Positions 12,701 through 23,738 of a DNA stretch of 64,000 nucleotides are shown one piece after another. Source of the DNA: Syncephalastrum monosporum B8922 (Eukaryota; Mucoromycota; Mucoromycetes; Mucorales; Syncephalastraceae). Location of the stretch: contig JNEN01001200.1 of NCBI GenBank assembly GCA_000697355.1, positions 248,001 to 312,000 on the forward strand. The letters run 5' to 3'. Position 1 is the first letter of the stretch; each line of letters begins with the position of its first letter. The notes under the pieces are model-generated. The model had not been told where the DNA came from. It ran no database searches and saw only the letters and a list, made by a program, of their open reading frames with translations. The position numbers and the translations under genes are program-made.

Positions 12701-15051
12701 TTGATCATCAATTCCGCACTAGATCCAGAGTGAGTGATGGCACCATGAAGCTCTATATGACTTACGAGCAAGGTGCGCTATAAAGGAGCTTATAGACCAC
12801 ATCTACCACATGGGGAGGGACGCATGTACCGGGCGGAGCGACGTTGGCTTGGTAACGCGGGCCCTGGTCGCTGTCTAACATCATCTTGTAGATCACCTGA
12901 AGTAGCCTGTTACGATGCGTCCGTGAGTAGGTTGAGAAACTAGGTGGTAACATTCAACATACCTGTGTTTCGCGTGAACACTTAGAAGATCCAACAACTT
13001 GTACGATAGAGTGCCTCCTTTAGCATAAGTTGACTCAGCATTGCCAAGTGTGCCCGTCTCTGCATCGTTTGGAACAAGGTATACATAGAGAGTATAAGGC
13101 ACAACGTCCTGTCTTAACTGGCTCTCCATCGCCACCTTGACCATCTCTTCCAAGCTCATGTCACGGAACAAGGTTGAGTTGGTCGGCACGTTGCTGTGAT
13201 AGTGGGTATTGAAGTATGCCTGGATTTGGTAGCAAAGGCCATGATACTGCAGTGATGCAGCCACGCGTGGATGACGATGCTTGATATTGCTGATATCTTT
13301 GATGAACGATTTCTCGAGATTGATCTAAGAAGACAGCTGTGAGCCCTGAACGGATGGCCTCAAAATAGACACGTACGACACACTGGAGAGAAAGATCACG
13401 CAAAGTGAAAGCGTCCTGTGTCGTGATCTGCTCTTCATTATAGAGCGCAACCAGCTTCTCGAAGAGACGCTCATCTGTCTGGAAATCGCGCTGAATCACA
13501 TCACGGGACACCTTGTCAATATCTATCGGTTGGTCAATATCTTATGCGACCCAGTTCAGGTATACTTACAAAAGAGTTGCAGCAAGAGCCATACAAGACC
13601 GTTGTCTCGGCTGATATGATTCTTTGAACCTGGAGGATACGGCTCACCATTGGGTCGGCAAACGAGCTCGAAAAAGTCTTGAAGTATATCTTCGTATGAG
13701 AAGTACCTGTGCTATTCTTTTTAGCCCGTGTGACCCCTGAAAAGAAGTAAACTTACTCTGCAGCAACAAAGCTATATAGCTGATCAGCAGTTTCGATCAT
13801 GAGCTCCCACAAATCAATGTTGGACGGGATCAAGATGGTAATATCCTCTCCTCTAACAGGTGTCTGTGTGGGATTGAATGGCTCATGTTCCTTTTCGTCT
13901 ACTGATAAAAGAGCAAAAGATATATGTCAGTACTTGGCAAAAGCCACAGCCCGCTCGAGCTTACCGTTTCGCTTCCCAGGACGGCTATGCCTCTGTATGC
14001 ATCGAATCACATCACGGACTTTCATGACCATGGCCTTGCGGATTTGGGACGTATCCAGACCCGTTTGCGTCAAAGAATTAGCCAACTGTCGAAACTCGTC
14101 CATCGAAGCACGCTGAAAGAGCATGTCTCGAAAATGTGTCTCTATGTTGGTAGAGTTTCCTTCCTTGACAAACTCGATCTACCAGAGAGAATGAGTGGGT
14201 TATACTTATATCACTGCTCACTGCCTTTCTAGTTACCAGATCGCCCTCGAACATATGATAGCTTGTTCGTGTCGTCAGATCATTGTACTCATGCCGTCTG
14301 CTCATTTGTGATATTAAAGGCCAAGACGCGTCTAATGCATGCAAGCGTGAGAACAGAGGTAACCTGTAAGACATTCAATTACCTGGCGGCATCATCAAGA
14401 AAGCCAAGTGGCGACGCCTCTTTCCTAGTTCGTTAATGAACTTTTCCATGGTCCAGTGCACGCTCTGCGCAAAGGTGCCCCGGAGAAAGTGACCATAGAC
14501 ATCGGGAAGCTAAGGTGGGTGGGTGAGAGGATGCAGGCATAGCTCGATCGTCAAGGACTTACAGCGACGATTATATCATAGTGCGATACGACGCCTGCGC
14601 CATCGCCATTGGGGCCCAACAAGAGCAGATTGATGAGCTCTTTACCCTTGTTGAGGCAGTTGATTTCGGCTGTGGACAAATTGGCGGGCAAGGGATTGAT
14701 TTCGCGTAACACGTGCTTGATGATGTTAACCGCCATCAGGGTAGGTATCCGTTCCAAGAGCCGGTGGTCTTGCGTCATGGAGATAATCATGTAATGCAAG
14801 GTCATGAGCCATACATTGTGGTTTGCGATGGCGGGCTGAGGTGTGCCCTCGGGAGGTATGGCATTCAAGAAATGACCGTAGAGCTCAGGGAACTGGGAAC
14901 ACCGTAAGTAATTCAATGATTATGCCTGCATTTACCCTGTGATCTACTTACAGAGTAGACGACGTCATAGTATGAGACATTGCCTATGCCCGTGGTGGGT
15001 TTGCGAGCCTCGCTATTTGCAGAGAAAGGCTGTTGCTTCTGCGGTTGCTGC

Positions 15052-15083
<32 letters not shown>

Positions 15084-16029
15084 CTGATGTAGATGGTCGC
15101 GTACCAAGAACAGATCGAGCAACTGTTTACCGACAGAAAAGCATTGTTTTTGGAGCACGTCCATGTCGGTGGGTGGCAGGCGCGTCAGTTCCAAGAGTAC
15201 GTGCTTGATAATGCCGAGGATGATCGGGGTCGTAATGCCCGCTTTTGAGAGGGCTTGTTGGCTGTTAGTACGCAGACAGGACAACATGAACTGGATGGTG
15301 ACTACCCAGACGGGCAGTGCAGACGGCGTCGCCAGAGAAAGAGTGAGCGTGAGGTCCTCGAAGAGCTGCCCGAGCGGGAACGGCTGGTTGGCTGCGGCGT
15401 TCGCGGCTGGATGCATCGCTCCCGCTCCCGGAGAGGCTTTCTTTGGGTTGATAGGTATAATTCGAAGCAGGTTGTTCAGGAAAGTCAGTAGCCGCACCGT
15501 TTTGGCGATCGTGACAGGCGGTTCACGGTACATGAGCATGATCCGTTTGAGTGGTTCGGTCTAGTCTCTCCATCAGTATCTAGTATCCGCAACATACGCG
15601 ACGTCTTCTTCGTGTGTCAAGCACCGTACCATGTTGCCAACCATGCATGCCCTTAAGAAGTCGCTCGTGAGCGTGGTGTAGTCTATCCGACTCGTTTGCA
15701 GTGGGAAGGCGATCATGGAGTTGTCGTAGGTTGGCAGTTGATCAATGATCCATTCAGACATGTCTGGGTGCAGCAAGTTCAGGCGTCTGCGCTTGGGTGG
15801 TTTCCTACTGAAAAAGCTACGTTCCTTTCCGTCAAAACGCGTTTGCCTTTGCGACAAAGGTGTAACTCACCCGCAGTATTGCCGAGCAACGCCTTCCACC
15901 GGTTGATTCTATCAGTGAACGGGAATGAATGTCCGAAATACAGGAACAGGACCAGTTGAGGCTTACACCGACATTTCCGTCCTGGACATCAGCAAACAGC
16001 TGGGAAATGACAGTACGCAAGGACTCCAT
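9753..16029 (-). CDS. MED23: Mediator complex subunit 23 (MED23)
   Basis: A 22-exon model reading in phase to about 1692 residues: 16029-15967, 15908-15871, 15804-15630, 15560-14952, 14892-14563, 14509-14383, 14331-14237, 14178-13965, 13898-13757, 13706-13570, 13522-13377, 13324-12963, 12906-12766, 12718-12500, 12428-12359, 12309-11820, 11756-11647, 11596-11035, 10981-10527, 10474-10097, 10042-9942, 9867-9753. Identification comes from stretches resembling animal MED23: MPVYYSNVISDFVPFLEVLI with its following segment, QGSP...LLCIIWIIAVM, DVQLLYVCFLLGPALHR, and a last exon reading LHHIR...QLRDIIKS...RLLRLVM. MED23 is a tail-proximal Mediator subunit linking activators to RNA polymerase II. A polyglutamine tract of about 14 residues lies in exon 4 (near 15032-15083). 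The acceptor of exon 9 is a CAGTAG pair, either of which keeps frame. The N-terminal third is only weakly recognisable. The STE20 kinase starts 218 bp downstream on the same strand. Confidence 0.8.
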
Positions 16030-17466
16030 GGCGGGTTATGTCGAACTGCGAGTTTCCTCCTTGACAAGCCGGAACGAAGCAGCGTTCTTCCATTTTGAGC
16101 CGCGCCCCGCGCTCAAGCCTTTCAGATTGATTGGCGGAGTTCTTTTTTCTTTTCTTCTCTTGCTTTTACTCTTACTCTTACATGTACTAAAGCCCAAATC
16201 TTCATAGAGTAATGATCTACAACTTATCTATATACAGTAAAAATAGGGCTCCGCGTCATCCGTAGGTACATAAGCAGGACGCTGAAGACCCGGGGCTCAA
16301 TTGCTAGTCGGGGCGTCTTTGTGTGGGAGACCCTTTGGCTGTTCTAGCCCAGTTCGATAAAGGAACAAAAAGAAGAGTGGATAGCAAAAATGGGGTGCAG
16401 CAATAGAATCTAGATGACATAATCTCTCGAGTGATCCGATTTTGTCAATAACTGAACGCTGTAGCTCTTCTGCTATCAGGACATACCGCTAATACCTCAG
16501 TATATCTCACGCTGAAGGTGGAAAGGCTGATAGCAAGGATGATAGATGATAGTATCGCACCAGCTTCCCGCACACGCGAAACGTAAATGGGGGCATGGGA
16601 GCTGGGCCCCATCTAGCGGTGGGAGCGCGCAAGAGTGACCGAAGATCAAGTGTAGGTTGTGATGACCCGAAGCCGCAGGCGAAAGGGCTCACCCACACCC
16701 GGACCGCAATCGGAGTGTCACTATTGGACGAAGCGAAGGGAGTCCCACTGCCAGCACAAGTATCAAAACCTAAATTTCTGGAATTCAAAAGGAATACGCG
16801 AGAAACAGCAAAAGTGTCTAATAAAAGCTTCCTTTTTTATTCTGCTCGGGCATGCAAGCAGACTAAACCTTTTGATTACAGGATATCAGAGTGATCGACT
16901 CTCGATACTGCTTCTGCTTTTGCGCACCAGCCCGAATTGCGGGATGCATACTTTGTCATCTGCGCCATATTTGGTTTTCGCTTTAATTTTTTAAAGGGAC
17001 GTCGGCTAATAAAAGGCCCATTTCATATGCTTTCCCTTTTTATTTTTATTTTTATTTTTTTACTTGAAGATCCTCGTGCACAAAGACCGTAGATAGCGTC
17101 CATAGACGAATGGCAATGCTCTCTGCACAGGCGGACATGAATAAAGCGGAAACTGTACCACATATGCACAAGACAAACAAAAGAAAAAGAAAACATAAAA
17201 ATATGTAGGGGACTAAAGAATTGATTTACGTAGTTGAGACCATGCTAGAGATTTTTTATTGGCATCTATGAATATCGAGGATTCGTTTTTTAGGTATGAA
17301 TAAAAGAATAATACAAAAGGTATGTGTTGAACATAGGTACAAAGAAATAAGAAAGGAAAAAAAGTGGCAAATATAATACAAGAGCGGAATGAGGTAAAAG
17401 AAAAGAAATGAAAGTAAAATGAGAACGGTTTGCGAAGTCTTGAAAAGGTCCATAGGTCCACCCATT
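16030..17466. other. Intergenic region with one copy of a dispersed repeat
   Basis: Promoter region of MED23 (T/C-rich next to 16150) and 3' region of the GATA gene. It contains copy 1 of a dispersed repeat near 16585-16700 and a short A/T-rich microsatellite of about four TTTTTA units near 17037-17061. No gene is evident. Confidence 0.5.
16585..16700. repeat. Dispersed repeat, copy 1 (SINE-like candidate)
   Basis: A core of 58 bases at about 16639-16696 matches 46 of 58 bases of the segment at 21611-21668, same orientation, without gaps. Weaker similarity continues on the low-coordinate side (GGGCCCCATCTAG here against GGGGCCTACAGCCCAAGCTAG there). GC content is well above the surrounding DNA. 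I cannot assign it to a known element family. Confidence 0.55.
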
Positions 17467-18690
17467 TCAGTTCTTGTTTTCGTCTTCATCAAGAATATTG
17501 CGCAAGATGACGCAGCGGCGCTCGAGCAGGTCCAAGAAGCCCCGCATCTGCTGCTTGCTAAGGCGAGCTAACAAGGCTCTAAAGCGAGTGTCGTCATCGC
17601 CACCTGAAGTGGGCAGAGACGAAGATCCCTCCACAGCATCACCCTCAGGCCAGTCGCGGCGCCGCTTCTGCACAGTTGGCTTGCACATCACGGCAGGTCG
17701 GTCCTTGTGGTGCATCTTGGAATAGAGGCCGCAGGCGTTGCACACAGGCTCGCCTCGCTCGTTCTTACGCCAGAGCGGCGTGCTCGTCTGCAGGCAATTG
17801 GCGCATCTGGGTGCGTCTTCCATCGCCGACGGGTACAGAGGGCGGAGAAGAAGATCAGCTGGGGAGGTCGGGATCGAAGAAGTGGTGGCAGTAGGTGTGA
17901 CGGGTGAAGTGGTGGTTGTCGAAGGGGGCGTAGGAAGGGCTGTGGTGGGAGTGGGAGAGAGTGTGGCAGCGAGGGTAGTGGAGATCTTTTGTTTCTTGGC
18001 AGCCGGTTGCTGCTGCTTCTGGCGGATATGAAGCGGCCGATGCGTGTTGTATTGCTTATAGTAGAGACCACAGGCGTTGCAGAGCGAATGTGCACGGTCT
18101 GGCGTGCGGCGCCAAAGAGGCGTCTTGGTCACATGGCAGTTATAGCATTCGATCTGGCGGGCGGGCCGGGCATTCTTCACCGTAGATGCTGCCGCCACTG
18201 GGGCCGCTACTGCTGTTGTGTTTGTAGTTGTTGCCGAGGAAAGAGCAGGCGTGGGTACATTGCTGTTGCCCTGTGTATTGTTCGACATGGCCGCGGCAGC
18301 TGCAGCAGCAGCGGCGGCTGCAGCCATGGCGGACAGAGTCGTGTTGTCTACCACAGCGGGCTGAGGCTCAGGCGTCGTGCTGCAGGACGAGCTGCCTGGC
18401 GTCGATACAGGAGAGTCATCCTCGTCCTCTTCAAACTTGACAAACTGCTCAATATCCTCGGCAGTAACTTGCTGCTGCTGGTTCTGCTGGTACTGATGCT
18501 GCTGAGAATGCTGCTGTACTTGAGGTTGTTGGCAGTATAAACTGGTGAGGGTCTGCAGCATGTTGGGGAAGTTCTGCAAAAGGGACGGGTCTATGAAGAT
18601 ATCATTGGAAGGGATGTTGAAGAGCATGTCGCCATCTTCCTTGCTGGACAAAGGATACTTGAGCAAGGAGTCGCCTCTGGTATCTGTCAT
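17467..18690 (-). CDS. GATA-type transcription factor with two zinc fingers
   Basis: Single exon, 407 residues, starting at the ATG at 18690 (MTDTRG); the frame upstream has only a TTG. Two GATA fingers are present: the first is CYNC-18-CNAC (TKTPLWRR), the second is CANC-17-CNAC (TSTPLWRK), each followed by a basic arm (second: [11 protein letters not shown]). The N-terminal half has acidic, polyalanine (12 Ala) and Gln-rich stretches; the last 45 residues look helical. The linker between fingers is Thr/Pro/Ser-rich without any cysteine. Siderophore regulators of the SreA/Fep1 type carry a Cys-rich segment between their two fingers, so this protein is not a clear member. A general nitrogen or light regulator is possible. 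It should bind (A/T)GATA(A/G) sites in the nucleus. Confidence 0.88.
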   Translation of the reverse strand: MTDTRGDSLLKYPLSSKEDGDMLFNIPSNDIFIDPSLLQNFPNMLQTLTSLYCQQPQVQQHSQQHQYQQNQQQQVTAEDIEQFVKFEEDEDDSPVSTPGSSSCSTTPEPQPAVVDNTTLSAMAAAAAAAAAAAAMSNNTQGNSNVPTPALSSATTTNTTAVAAPVAAASTVKNARPARQIECYNCHVTKTPLWRRTPDRAHSLCNACGLYYKQYNTHRPLHIRQKQQQPAAKKQKISTTLAATLSPTPTTALPTPPSTTTTSPVTPTATTSSIPTSPADLLLRPLYPSAMEDAPRCANCLQTSTPLWRKNERGEPVCNACGLYSKMHHKDRPAVMCKPTVQKRRRDWPEGDAVEGSSSLPTSGGDDDTRFRALLARLSKQQMRGFLDLLERRCVILRNILDEDENKN

Positions 18691-21600
18691 GGCGTTTGCT
18701 TTTTTAAGAACGTAGAGAGAGTGGAACAAGACGTGTGGTTACTAGGCCAGGGTCACCGAGTTTATTTTATTTTTTTTTTCGTGTCCATATTCGTCTTCGT
18801 GTCTAGCAACCCGTCTCATTCCCCGCCCCGGGCTCCTATGTGCATGCAAACAAAGCTTACATGCGTTCACACACATACTTACACACATATATGCATGCAC
18901 CGCTTTTCTTGCTTCTACATCTCAGCTCATTTATATGTGATCACTGACACCACCTTGTGCAACTTCTGACAACGATGGTGCCATGTGCGTGTGGATACTT
19001 TCGTCTGTTGTTTTCCACCAAGCCAATATATTATGTCCGTGCCTGACTCACATTGTGTGTTTGACCAATCATGAGGCGTAAAACGATCTGTATACAGCCA
19101 GATAGTTGCGTGCTTGGTCGCCATGCTTATCGGTCCAATCACATATGAGGATCCGCGCTGTTATCTTCGGACAGAAAAAAGAGCGGACCTTTTTTGAGCG
19201 AGTGTCACCAAATCCGAGCAACTCTCGGGTGCACAACCAATGTGATGGGGATAAGAATGTCCCGTATGTTCGGTGACGAAAAAAAAAAATATACCCAACC
19301 GACCACGGTGCTGGGTCTGCCCAGCTGGATGGGGATCATAATTTCGTTTTGTAGTTCTCCAGAATATTTAGGGCAATCTGGACTTCGGGCCAGTGCGAGC
19401 ACCAATTAAGCTTAAGAGGATCGCCGAGTTGACCCACGGAAAAGTGAATAACGTCTGAAACTTGGCCGGTGCAACGTCCAACGAAGCCACTGACACAAGG
19501 TTCCCGTTAAGAATAGGTCAGTAAGTTGAGTGGGGCTAATACGATAATGGATAATCAATGCTTGCCAAGGTGACGAGGCATTGAACTGTGCTTTCAAAGG
19601 CCGACTTATCGCCTCGAATGATTGGATCTTCATCTCCTTGATCCGACGCTTTTCCACCAACGAATGCTGAATAGCGGTTTCCTCCGCACGTGAGATATTA
19701 TCCCGTCCCACTTGCTTTTTCCCCTCGTCCTGGTTCTCGGTTGAAACCTGCACCTGACACTACCTGAAGAAATAGAAAAAAAGCTAGAAATAATGGAGTT
19801 TTTCTTACGAGCAGACGGTACCTAGAAATATGATACTCCCGTGACTGCCAAGAAGCTATGTAGGGCCCTCTTTTACCCGTTCCTGCCCGGCCGTTGCGGT
19901 CGAACAATATGAATTGGGGTTATTTAATTAATTCAGGTGCAATATACGATGTCAAAAAATGCGTCCTTCCGTGCCGCAAACAACGCCGCAAGACGAAGAA
20001 AAGAATTTATACAAAGTGGCTTGTCCTCCATCAAAGTTCCCATTGAAGCTTGGTAACCTCCCGGCTCACGTGAATTCCATGCTCAAGATGACCACTCTAT
20101 TACAAAGCTGTAACCCAAAATGGGTCTGTGTTTCATGCCATTTGACACGCGTTCAACAGCGCGTGGAGTAATCCAGATAGTAAAAATGTAACGTAGGATT
20201 TTGAGTGTACGTTCTACACCGCACGTTTCATTTTCCATCTCTACAATTTTGTCCTATTTGAGTGCATTTATCCAGTGGCAAATGTAATTTCAGAACGAAT
20301 CCGCGGAAACCACGATATCCACTATAGAGGTATACCTTCGCTATATCCTTTTGAACATAATCTTACTGTTCGTTACCTTCCAAAAAGGAATATGAAACAG
20401 ATTACCATTGACACATATACTAAAAGAGCGTGTATGCGTAAAGAAAGGATATATTCTTCAATAAAATACACGGTGATCAATCAAATAAGCTATAATCTAC
20501 GCGATGCAAGGCAAGTGATACACGGTTTCGTCATCAAGAGTAACAATAGAACAGGTAGAGTCATTATTTTAAAGTCGTCTAGCTGGAAATCAACTACATG
20601 TACTGGATAAATTGTCCGCTTGACATAAGACAGGGTGGAAATTCCCTTAATACGCGATAGGACATGTAGGTAGGACTTATATGCTATTGTACGCTTCGTG
20701 TATTCCTCTATTCAATAACACCATTTGGAGACCTATGCAGGTACATGACTTTGGTTGACATTGGTCTGGTGCATAGTTTACACAGCCGAGCCCAGTGCTC
20801 CGTACGGGTCTGTTTCCGGCACACTATGGAAGCTTCCATTGACCCGATAAATCATCAAATTATAGAATGATTGAATTCTGACTACCAGTAACAGAATCAA
20901 TGAGCCAAACACAGCCGAGTTTGGCTGTGCATCATGAACACATTACCTCACTAATGCTATTCATTTTTTTGAACTTGACTCGCAAGATGAATTATAACGT
21001 ACAATAGATTAGCTGGGTATTATTAAGCCTGGTATAAAGTACAAACAACAAACGAGCATTGGTCTCCAAAATCCATAAGCAGCCCAAATACGTAGCTTGG
21101 CAACCTATGCTTGGATACGTGCTAATCAGAAAGTATTTTAGGCCTCTAGCGCTTAGTATACAGACTTATACATGCAAAGGAAGAATTGATGGGGGCCCGT
21201 TGGGCATTTTATATATAGTACTGATGTAGCAGAATACAAATACACCATGACGTTTTACTCTTGCAAAGGAATGTATTTCTACTATCTATTTAAAAAAATG
21301 TTGAAGACTTTTCTCCGAAAATTCATAGTAAAAATAGAGAAAAAATTCATAGGGAAATTAGCCGTGATGTGTCTTTGTGACATCGTTATCTACATATACC
21401 ATCATACACGTCGTCCCTTTAATGACATACAGGTTTCATGTATTCGGTATCTACATACTGTATACGGTATGTATATATGCATACACATAGAGGAAACTTT
21501 TGCAACATAATATTCACTCAATGTTCCTATCGGTAACTGGGTACGAACCCCCCGACAAAGGGATCTGGGGCCTACAGCCCAAGCTAGCCTTCGACTCGGA

Positions 21601-22038
21601 CAGGAGACACCCGAAGAACAAGTGCAAGCTGTGATGACCTGTAGTTGCACGCGAAGGGGCTCAGCCGCAAAAGACGCAGCTTGAAGGGTTACGAATGACC
21701 GTAGCAAAGAGATCGCGAAGCTGGCTGTCTTATGGAATCATATCATGCACCGGTGGCCGATACGAATTTTTTTTATATGTTCCAGCATGTTATGAAACCA
21801 TGAAGTCTGACCTATGCACTGCTCTACCAAAGGTATACGTAACTATTATTAGCTGACATACATTGTATGGCTATATGCTATCATATCAAACGATGACTCG
21901 GCTGTAGTGATTCTCCTTATCCTTTCATCTCCCGAGTGCCATTCATCGAGATATAGAGAGAACAGATATAAATCTGCATATCTGACACGTCTTCCGTGGA
22001 GCACATATGGCTTCAATACCCTTTTCATGAGGACTCTG
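18691..22038. other. Gene-poor region, 3.3 kb
   Basis: Promoter of the GATA gene followed by AT-rich DNA with no confident gene. A minus-strand frame at 19412-19753 reads like protein in its first 50 residues (QDEGKKQVGRDNISRAEE...LVEKRRIKEMK) and is preceded by plausible splice sites, but I found no start codon or family. A 7-bp perfect inverted repeat with a 6-base loop lies at 20910-20929 (CACAGCC / GGCTGTG). Copy 2 of the dispersed repeat is at about 21555-21680. Confidence 0.45.
21555..21680. repeat. Dispersed repeat, copy 2 (SINE-like candidate)
   Basis: Partner of the repeat at 16585-16700 (46/58 identity in the core 21611-21668). On the minus strand the flank at 21540-21556 reads GGGGGGTTCGTACCCAG, which fits the RNA polymerase III B-box (GGTTCGNNNCC). 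This hints at a tRNA-derived short interspersed element, but no clean A-box or tail was found. Confidence 0.5.
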
Positions 22039-22275
22039 TCCCCATCGGTAAATGTGAACCGCGTGATGGAACAACAGGCCAATGGATTCTTTGAAACGCG
22101 AAATGGTAGTTGACGTCAATCCATGTCAGGGTCCTTATCTTTACGCTCTTTTTCCCCATTGGTAAAACGTGGATTGCGTGATAGCTTGGTTAGCCAATGG
22201 ACCTATGAAACTTGAAAAGAAGCTCTACGTCAGTCCCTGTCAGGACCTTATTTTTTACTTCTGCTTTCCCATTGG
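22039..22275 (+). repeat. Imperfect 113-114 bp tandem repeat carrying CRE and CCAAT motifs
   Basis: Two units (22039-22152, 22153-22266) and the start of a third. Each opens with TCCCCAT(C/T)GGTAAA or TCCCATTGG, carries GCCAATGG about 40 bases later, then TGAAAC, then a CRE-like core (TGACGTCA at 22111-22118; TACGTCA at 22226-22232) and (CCTGTCAGG / CATGTCAGGG)-TCCTTAT. The units lie 600-850 bp upstream of the microprotein ATG at 22879, closer to its likely transcription start. CRE sites bind ATF/CREB bZIP factors; CCAAT sites bind the HAP/NF-Y complex. Confidence 0.65.
22111..22118 (+). promoter_or_regulatory. Perfect palindromic CRE (TGACGTCA)
   Basis: Consensus ATF/CREB binding palindrome inside the first tandem unit. 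A degenerate copy (TACGTCA) sits at the equivalent place in the second unit at 22226-22232. Function is inferred from the motif only. Confidence 0.5.
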
Positions 22276-22512
22276 CACAGCCCGCCCGTGTCTTGCATGA
22301 ATATCGATTGACACGCGCTCTTTCTCATAAAAGGTCTTTTATTTTCTCTCACGTCTACTTTTCTTCTTCTTCTTTACCCTGGTCAAGTCTTACGCTGGCA
22401 AGTATATACGAAAGGATTATAGTTACAAGTATAAACTAATAAGAAGTGCAACATAGACCACCACATTCCCCAAAGTCCCTCTGCCACCGGTTGCCCGCGC
22501 CCTACTGCACCG

Positions 22513-22568
22513 GTGTGCATGATAGTAAGTTCTCGCGTCAGTGTGCATGATAGTAAGTTCTCGCGTCA
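22513..22568 (+). repeat. Exact 28-bp tandem duplication
   Basis: The 28-base unit GTGTGCATGATAGTAAGTTC+TCGCGTCA occurs twice head to tail at 22513-22540 and 22541-22568 with no mismatch. It contains GTAAGT and GCGTCA. It lies between the CRE/CCAAT repeat and the microprotein gene, probably in its promoter or leader. Confidence 0.9.
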
Positions 22569-22731
22569 ATAGTACATGGTCTTGAACATCATTAACCTTT
22601 TTCTGATGTACACTTAGCTTGCCGTCTTCTTGCTCGCCTCTCCTCCTGTCTTCTCTTCCGCTCACGCCTCTTCCTCTCTTCCGCTTGCTGTCCTCCCATC
22701 AGAGGTTTTTTTTCCGCTTTTTCCTCTGCCC

Positions 22732-22789
22732 GTAAGTGAAACAGATTCGTGTCTATGCATTGAATATGAGACATTAACACACGTTTCAG
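22732..22789 (+). other. Probable 5'-UTR intron of the microprotein gene
   Basis: GTAAGT at 22732 and TTTCAG ending at 22789 bound a 58-nt segment in a pyrimidine-rich leader, with no long frame crossing it. Form and length match the coding introns of this window. It supports the idea that the downstream microprotein gene is transcribed and spliced. Confidence 0.45.
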
Positions 22790-22878
22790 TTCCGCTCCTT
22801 TCTCGCGTCCCCTTTGCGTCTCTTCCTCTCCGCCTCCTCTGCCTTTCTTCTTTCCCGCTTGCGACCCACTAGCCGGCG

Positions 22879-23081
22879 ATGGTGGCCACCGTTGAAAACA
22901 CCTTCATAGACATCGCCTCTGCGCCAAATGTCTGCTCCCCGCCCACCGGTAAGTGTTTTGCAACTGGGTAATGTGTCACTGTGACTCAAACGTGTATTCA
23001 GTTCAGGTGAGGCGGCGGCCGCGCGCCGTGAGCGCGCATCAACGACCCCACGCCGGTATGTATATTAAAAATGAAGGGTAG
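22879..23081 (+). CDS. Spliced microprotein, 49 residues, unknown function
   Basis: Two exons, 22879-22948 and 23002-23081, flank a textbook 53-nt intron (GTAAGT ... GTGACTCAAAC ... TTCAG) and join in phase 1 to give 49 residues. The N-terminal half is mixed (MVATVENTFIDIASAPNVCS); the C-terminal half is very basic (VRRRPRAVSAHQRPHAG) and ends MYIKNEG. The GC-rich coding part stands out from AT-rich flanks. Upstream lie a probable 5'-UTR intron, an exact 28-bp duplication and a CRE/CCAAT tandem repeat. No family is recognised. The coding call rests on the splice sites, composition and promoter-like upstream structure; a noncoding spliced RNA remains possible. Confidence 0.45.
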
Positions 23082-23738
23082 TCCACGAGAACTAATTTCG
23101 GAACGAAATTTCGTAGGCTAGTTAAACCAAGTATATATAGAGGATATATTCATATGAGATTTTTTTGTTTTTTTGTTTTTTCTTTTAGAAGAAAAGAACT
23201 CGTTGGTAGCTGAACGCTATGCGGCCATATATGTAAATTGTTGTTGTACGTGGTGGAGGCGATAATATGTCACCCATTTAGTATAAATACCAGCATCTCC
23301 TGTGAAATAATATGATGATAAAGCGTACTGATACCAATACAGGGACCGTACGTTCAGTGCGTTTATTCAGGCGATATTTTGTCGAGTGCTAGTAAGGAAT
23401 CGGGCGTCAAGTGGAGAGGGCTCTTTTCGTAAATTACACTTATCTGATATGTGAATGTCGTTCGCTACACTATTTACTTATGTATAGACATATATCTATT
23501 CTGTGTCTTTTCCAATCAAATAATCTGATAAGCTATGTTAACGATTACAGTCGTATGAAACGTACGGCAAAAACTGTATGTGGAAGAATATTACGTGGTA
23601 GCGGCTGAGCTGTGGTTTTTTGCGCGACAACCAAATTTGGCAGGCACCAACCAGCCTCAGGGTGGACTGCTGTTTTTGACAAGTTGTTTGCCTCCTCCGC
23701 TTTCGACCCTTTACATTTTATCATACAACAATAATAAT
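23082..23738. other. Intergenic region
   Basis: AT-rich sequence with a T-run near 23160-23190 (3' region of the microprotein gene) and the promoter of the mL49 gene. No further gene seen. Confidence 0.5.

Noticed and set aside
15032..15083. CAG/CTG microsatellite in the MED23 region
   Set aside because: It is coding and explained by the polyglutamine tract in exon 4.
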